A DNA stretch of 25,690 nt, from assembly GCA_002378005.1 (NCBI GenBank), contig DFQY01000028.1, forward strand, positions 1 to 25,690, in the 5' to 3' direction. The stretch comes from Flavobacteriales bacterium UBA3477 (lineage in GTDB: Bacteria; Bacteroidota; Bacteroidia; Flavobacteriales; Schleiferiaceae). Positions 23,632 to 25,690 of the stretch are shown in pieces. How positions within the stretch are numbered: the stretch's first letter is position 1; the number at the start of each line of letters is the position of its first letter. Under the pieces are notes generated by a model. It worked only from the letters and a program-made list of their open reading frames with translations. It did no database searches and was not told the origin of the DNA. Both the position numbers and the translations under genes were made by a program.

Positions 23632-24878
23632 TTGACCTTACCTGCCAAATAATCGTCGATGAAGGTGCGCAGGGTGGTTTCCACATCGAGATTCTTAGCA
23701 ATGATTTTCTTGTCTTTATCTAACACGAGTTTCTTCGGAGTCGTAGGAATGTAGTAATACCACAAAAAGTTCGGACGTTCGAAATCACTTTCATAGCCGT
23801 TGATCCAGGTGAGTTCATTCTCATCAATGTACTTATTCCATGAGGTGAATTCGTTTTCCAAGGTAATGGCCACTACCTCTACCCCATTCTCCTTGTACTC
23901 TTCGTAGAATTTCTTCAAGCGAGGGGTTTCTTTGCGGCAATGACCACATTCGCTATCCCAGAAGTATAGGATGGTAATGGGGCTTTCCACATCCGTCAAT
24001 TTGATGCGACCACGGTCTTTGGTGTCGAAAGCAAAATCTCTTGCTGGATTTCCAATGAGTTCAGTACTCAATCCGTCAGATTTCTCTTTGATTTTTGCCA
24101 AATCATCCTTGTCCATCCAATCCGCAAAACCGGAATTATAAAAGGTCTGAGCGAGCCATACAAAAACTTTATCCTCTCCCATGTAATTTGAAGTCTCGTA
24201 GTGATACGTGGCAGTACTTACCAACACCTTACGCACCTGATCATCTATTGGGGAATTTAGAAGCATATTTAAATGCTTAATGACCGTATCCGGATCGTGC
24301 CCTAATACTTGCTCAAAATAGATTTTCCTATTCTCTTCGAAGAATGGATTAATGATGGTGCTTTTAGATCTGAGATTTGTGTAATCCCAGAAATGACTGC
24401 GCAACCAGTACACATTAGTATCAGGATTCAGCGGAAGTATCTGTGGCAGTAAAAATTCCCTCAGTCCATTATCCTCAATGGCAAGGAGGTAATCGCGTAT
24501 TTGCTCTTCATTTGGACCCGATTTCAATAAACCTTTAAACCCGGCAAACTCCTCTATTCCTGGACCCGATAATTTGACATTTTCCAAAGCATTATAATTC
24601 CCTTGTATCTTCAAATCTCCATTGGACACAACCATATCAAACGTGTGACCTCCGTCGATATATACAATGAAGATTCCTCGTTCCGGGTGCTCCCACGGCG
24701 CATTAAAACAGCCATTTTTTACAGGGATCTCTTGCTTAACCGCCAATCCTTTGCCACGGACGTATGCCACTTTAATGCTCGTGATGGAATCCGGCATCGA
24801 TGTGATGCAGCCGCTAATGTTTTGTGCAGATAATTGGACCGACAAAAGGGCAAATAAAAAGAGGGGGAATTTCTTCAT
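23628..24878 (-). CDS. TlpA/ResA-like thiol-disulfide protein with DUF4369-type N-terminus
   Basis: 416 residues, with a signal peptide cleaved about after residue 18-19 (QLSA, then QNISG), so probably periplasmic. Residues about 20-110 are a beta-rich region like the DUF4369 domain often found in Bacteroidota redox proteins. Residues about 120-270 are helical, resembling the DUF5106 type. Residues about 275-416 are a thioredoxin/AhpC-TSA fold with active site CGHC (C311, C314) in ILYFWDSECGHC, and a cis-proline region at YYIPTTPKKLVLD. It likely reduces or exchanges disulfides in exported proteins; the partner is unknown. It has its own promoter inside the end of the upstream aminotransferase gene. 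Confidence 0.88.
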   Translation of the reverse strand: MKKFPLFLFALLSVQLSAQNISGCITSMPDSITSIKVAYVRGKGLAVKQEIPVKNGCFNAPWEHPERGIFIVYIDGGHTFDMVVSNGDLKIQGNYNALENVKLSGPGIEEFAGFKGLLKSGPNEEQIRDYLLAIEDNGLREFLLPQILPLNPDTNVYWLRSHFWDYTNLRSKSTIINPFFEENRKIYFEQVLGHDPDTVIKHLNMLLNSPIDDQVRKVLVSTATYHYETSNYMGEDKVFVWLAQTFYNSGFADWMDKDDLAKIKEKSDGLSTELIGNPARDFAFDTKDRGRIKLTDVESPITILYFWDSECGHCRKETPRLKKFYEEYKENGVEVVAITLENEFTSWNKYIDENELTWINGYESDFERPNFLWYYYIPTTPKKLVLDKDKKIIAKNLDVETTLRTFIDDYLAGKVK

Positions 24879-24897
24879 GAATATTGGTTTCGTCTCT

Positions 24898-24927
24898 CAA
24901 AGATAATTTCAACTCACAGCTTATCAA
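24898..24927 (-). promoter_or_regulatory. Promoter of the TlpA-like gene
   Basis: On the minus strand TTG (24925-24927) and TATCTTTG (24898-24905) are 19 bases apart, a textbook Bacteroidota -33/-7 pair. The -33 element lies inside the last codons of the upstream aminotransferase gene. The transcript would start about 14 bases before the ATG at 24878. Confidence 0.75.
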
Positions 24928-25690
24928 TAGGCGTACTCCACTTTCCGTGCGTGCCCTCGAATAATTTAACTAGTTCTTGAGTGATTTGGCTGCCCGAGCG
25001 GTTGATGAGCGTACGGCCGTCCACCTCTGTGATCGGGGTGAGCTCGCCCATCGAACCTGTTCCGAAGGCCTCGTCGGCAGAATATAGCTCCGTCAGCGAG
25101 AGGTTGCGCTCCTCCACATCCATGCCGTGTTCTCGGGCCAATTCCAATACCAATGCCCTAGTAATCCCGTGCAAACAGGAGTCCGCCGTAGGAGTCAAGA
25201 GCTTCCCATTCTTTACCATGAAGATGTTCGTCCCATTCATCTCCGCGATAAATCCTAGGTTATCTAACATCAATGCCGAATCTACCCCCGCTTGGTTTGC
25301 TTGAATCTTTGCGAGGATGTTATTAATCAAATTGTTGTGGTGAATTTTTGAGTCCAAGTGCATCGGGCTGTTACGACGAATGGCCGAGGTGATGATTCGG
25401 ATGCCTTTATCATTGTCGTACACGGGTGGCTTCCATTCAGCCAATACGATAAGCGTACACCCTTTCTGGTTCAGCCTCGGGTCCATTCCTGAGGTTATCT
25501 TTTCGCCACGAGTCAAGGTCAACCTGATATGGGTATGGTCGGTCATGTCGTTGGCCTGAAGCGTCTCCTGTATGGCCTTACGGATGAAATCGCGCGAGGG
25601 CACCCCTTCAAAAGCCATCGCAATGGCACTATCCTCGAGGCGGTCGAGGTGGCGGTCGAGACAGTACACGCCGTGCTTGTACACGCGCAT
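24914..25690 (-). CDS. Class IV aminotransferase (branched-chain/D-amino-acid type), 5' partial
   Basis: PLP-dependent fold-type IV aminotransferase; 258 residues are visible. The PLP lysine is K115 of the visible part (HLDSKIHHNNLINNIL). Also present are the GFIAEMNGTNIFMVKNGKLLTP strand-turn and the HGITRALVLELA and GTGSMGELTPITEVDGR phosphate-binding segments. The visible start, MRVYKHGVYCLDRHLDRL, corresponds to the middle of the family's N-terminal domain (FEG[I/M]RVY...LEEHLDRL), so about 30-40 residues lie beyond the window and the methionine at 25690 is not the true start. Family members include IlvE, D-amino-acid transaminase and aminodeoxychorismate lyase; I cannot decide among them. 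Confidence 0.9.
   Translation of the reverse strand: MRVYKHGVYCLDRHLDRLEDSAIAMAFEGVPSRDFIRKAIQETLQANDMTDHTHIRLTLTRGEKITSGMDPRLNQKGCTLIVLAEWKPPVYDNDKGIRIITSAIRRNSPMHLDSKIHHNNLINNILAKIQANQAGVDSALMLDNLGFIAEMNGTNIFMVKNGKLLTPTADSCLHGITRALVLELAREHGMDVEERNLSLTELYSADEAFGTGSMGELTPITEVDGRTLINRSGSQITQELVKLFEGTHGKWSTPIDKL

Overview
The window looks like chromosomal core DNA of a Bacteroidota bacterium, most likely of the order Flavobacteriales. Four things point there: the contiguous gliding/type IX secretion genes gldK-gldL-gldM-gldN with a PorP/SprF protein upstream; the miaB / sigma-54 activator / lptE / TPR protein / secG operon; Bacteroidota-style promoters (-33 TTG with -7 TAnnTTTG) in front of several genes; and A-rich rather than Shine-Dalgarno leaders at most starts. 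I see no insertion sequence, phage gene, CRISPR array, tRNA or rRNA. No gene-free stretch exceeds 300 bases; the longest are about 196 bases (7630-7825) and 177 bases (2767-2943).

Layout. 88-774 (+): a SMUG2-like uracil-DNA glycosylase, ending at a bidirectional terminator shared with groEL. 828-2766 (-): groES-groEL. 2944-7629 (-): operon miaB, receiver-less sigma-54 activator, lptE, TPR protein, secG, tightly packed and ending at a terminator near 2890-2917. 7826-11304 (+): topA, then an arginase-fold protein with several metal ligands replaced. 11386-16868 (+): PorP/SprF, gldK, gldL, gldM, gldN, the core of the type IX secretion trans-envelope complex and motor. 16928-17977 (+): FAD-dependent oxidoreductase, convergent with a DUF983 zinc-ribbon membrane protein (17974-18375, -). 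18446-21960 (+): ABC-F ATPase overlapping a PafA-type alkaline phosphatase. 22012-22251 (+): small cysteine-containing lipoprotein. 22319-23143 (-): OmpA-family lipoprotein, divergent from a repeat-built cysteine-rich exported protein (23246-23584, +). 23628-24878 (-): TlpA-like thioredoxin-fold protein. 24914-25690 (-): class IV aminotransferase cut by the window edge.

A cell-envelope theme runs through the window: LPS transport (LptE), Sec translocation (SecG), type IX secretion and gliding (PorP/SprF, GldK-N), peptidoglycan-tethered OmpA protein, periplasmic phosphatase and thiol protein. No clearly new multi-gene system is visible. The best second-look items are: (1) a terminator, -7 promoter box and ribosome-binding site stacked in about 35 bp between gldN and the oxidoreductase gene; (2) the arginase-fold protein lacking half of the usual metal ligands, next to the type IX genes; (3) the exported protein with three EKKSCCS repeats, divergent from an OmpA lipoprotein across a 14-bp palindrome; (4) a phosphatase signal peptide encoded inside the 3' end of the ABC-F gene; (5) a possible leaderless ABC-F mRNA.
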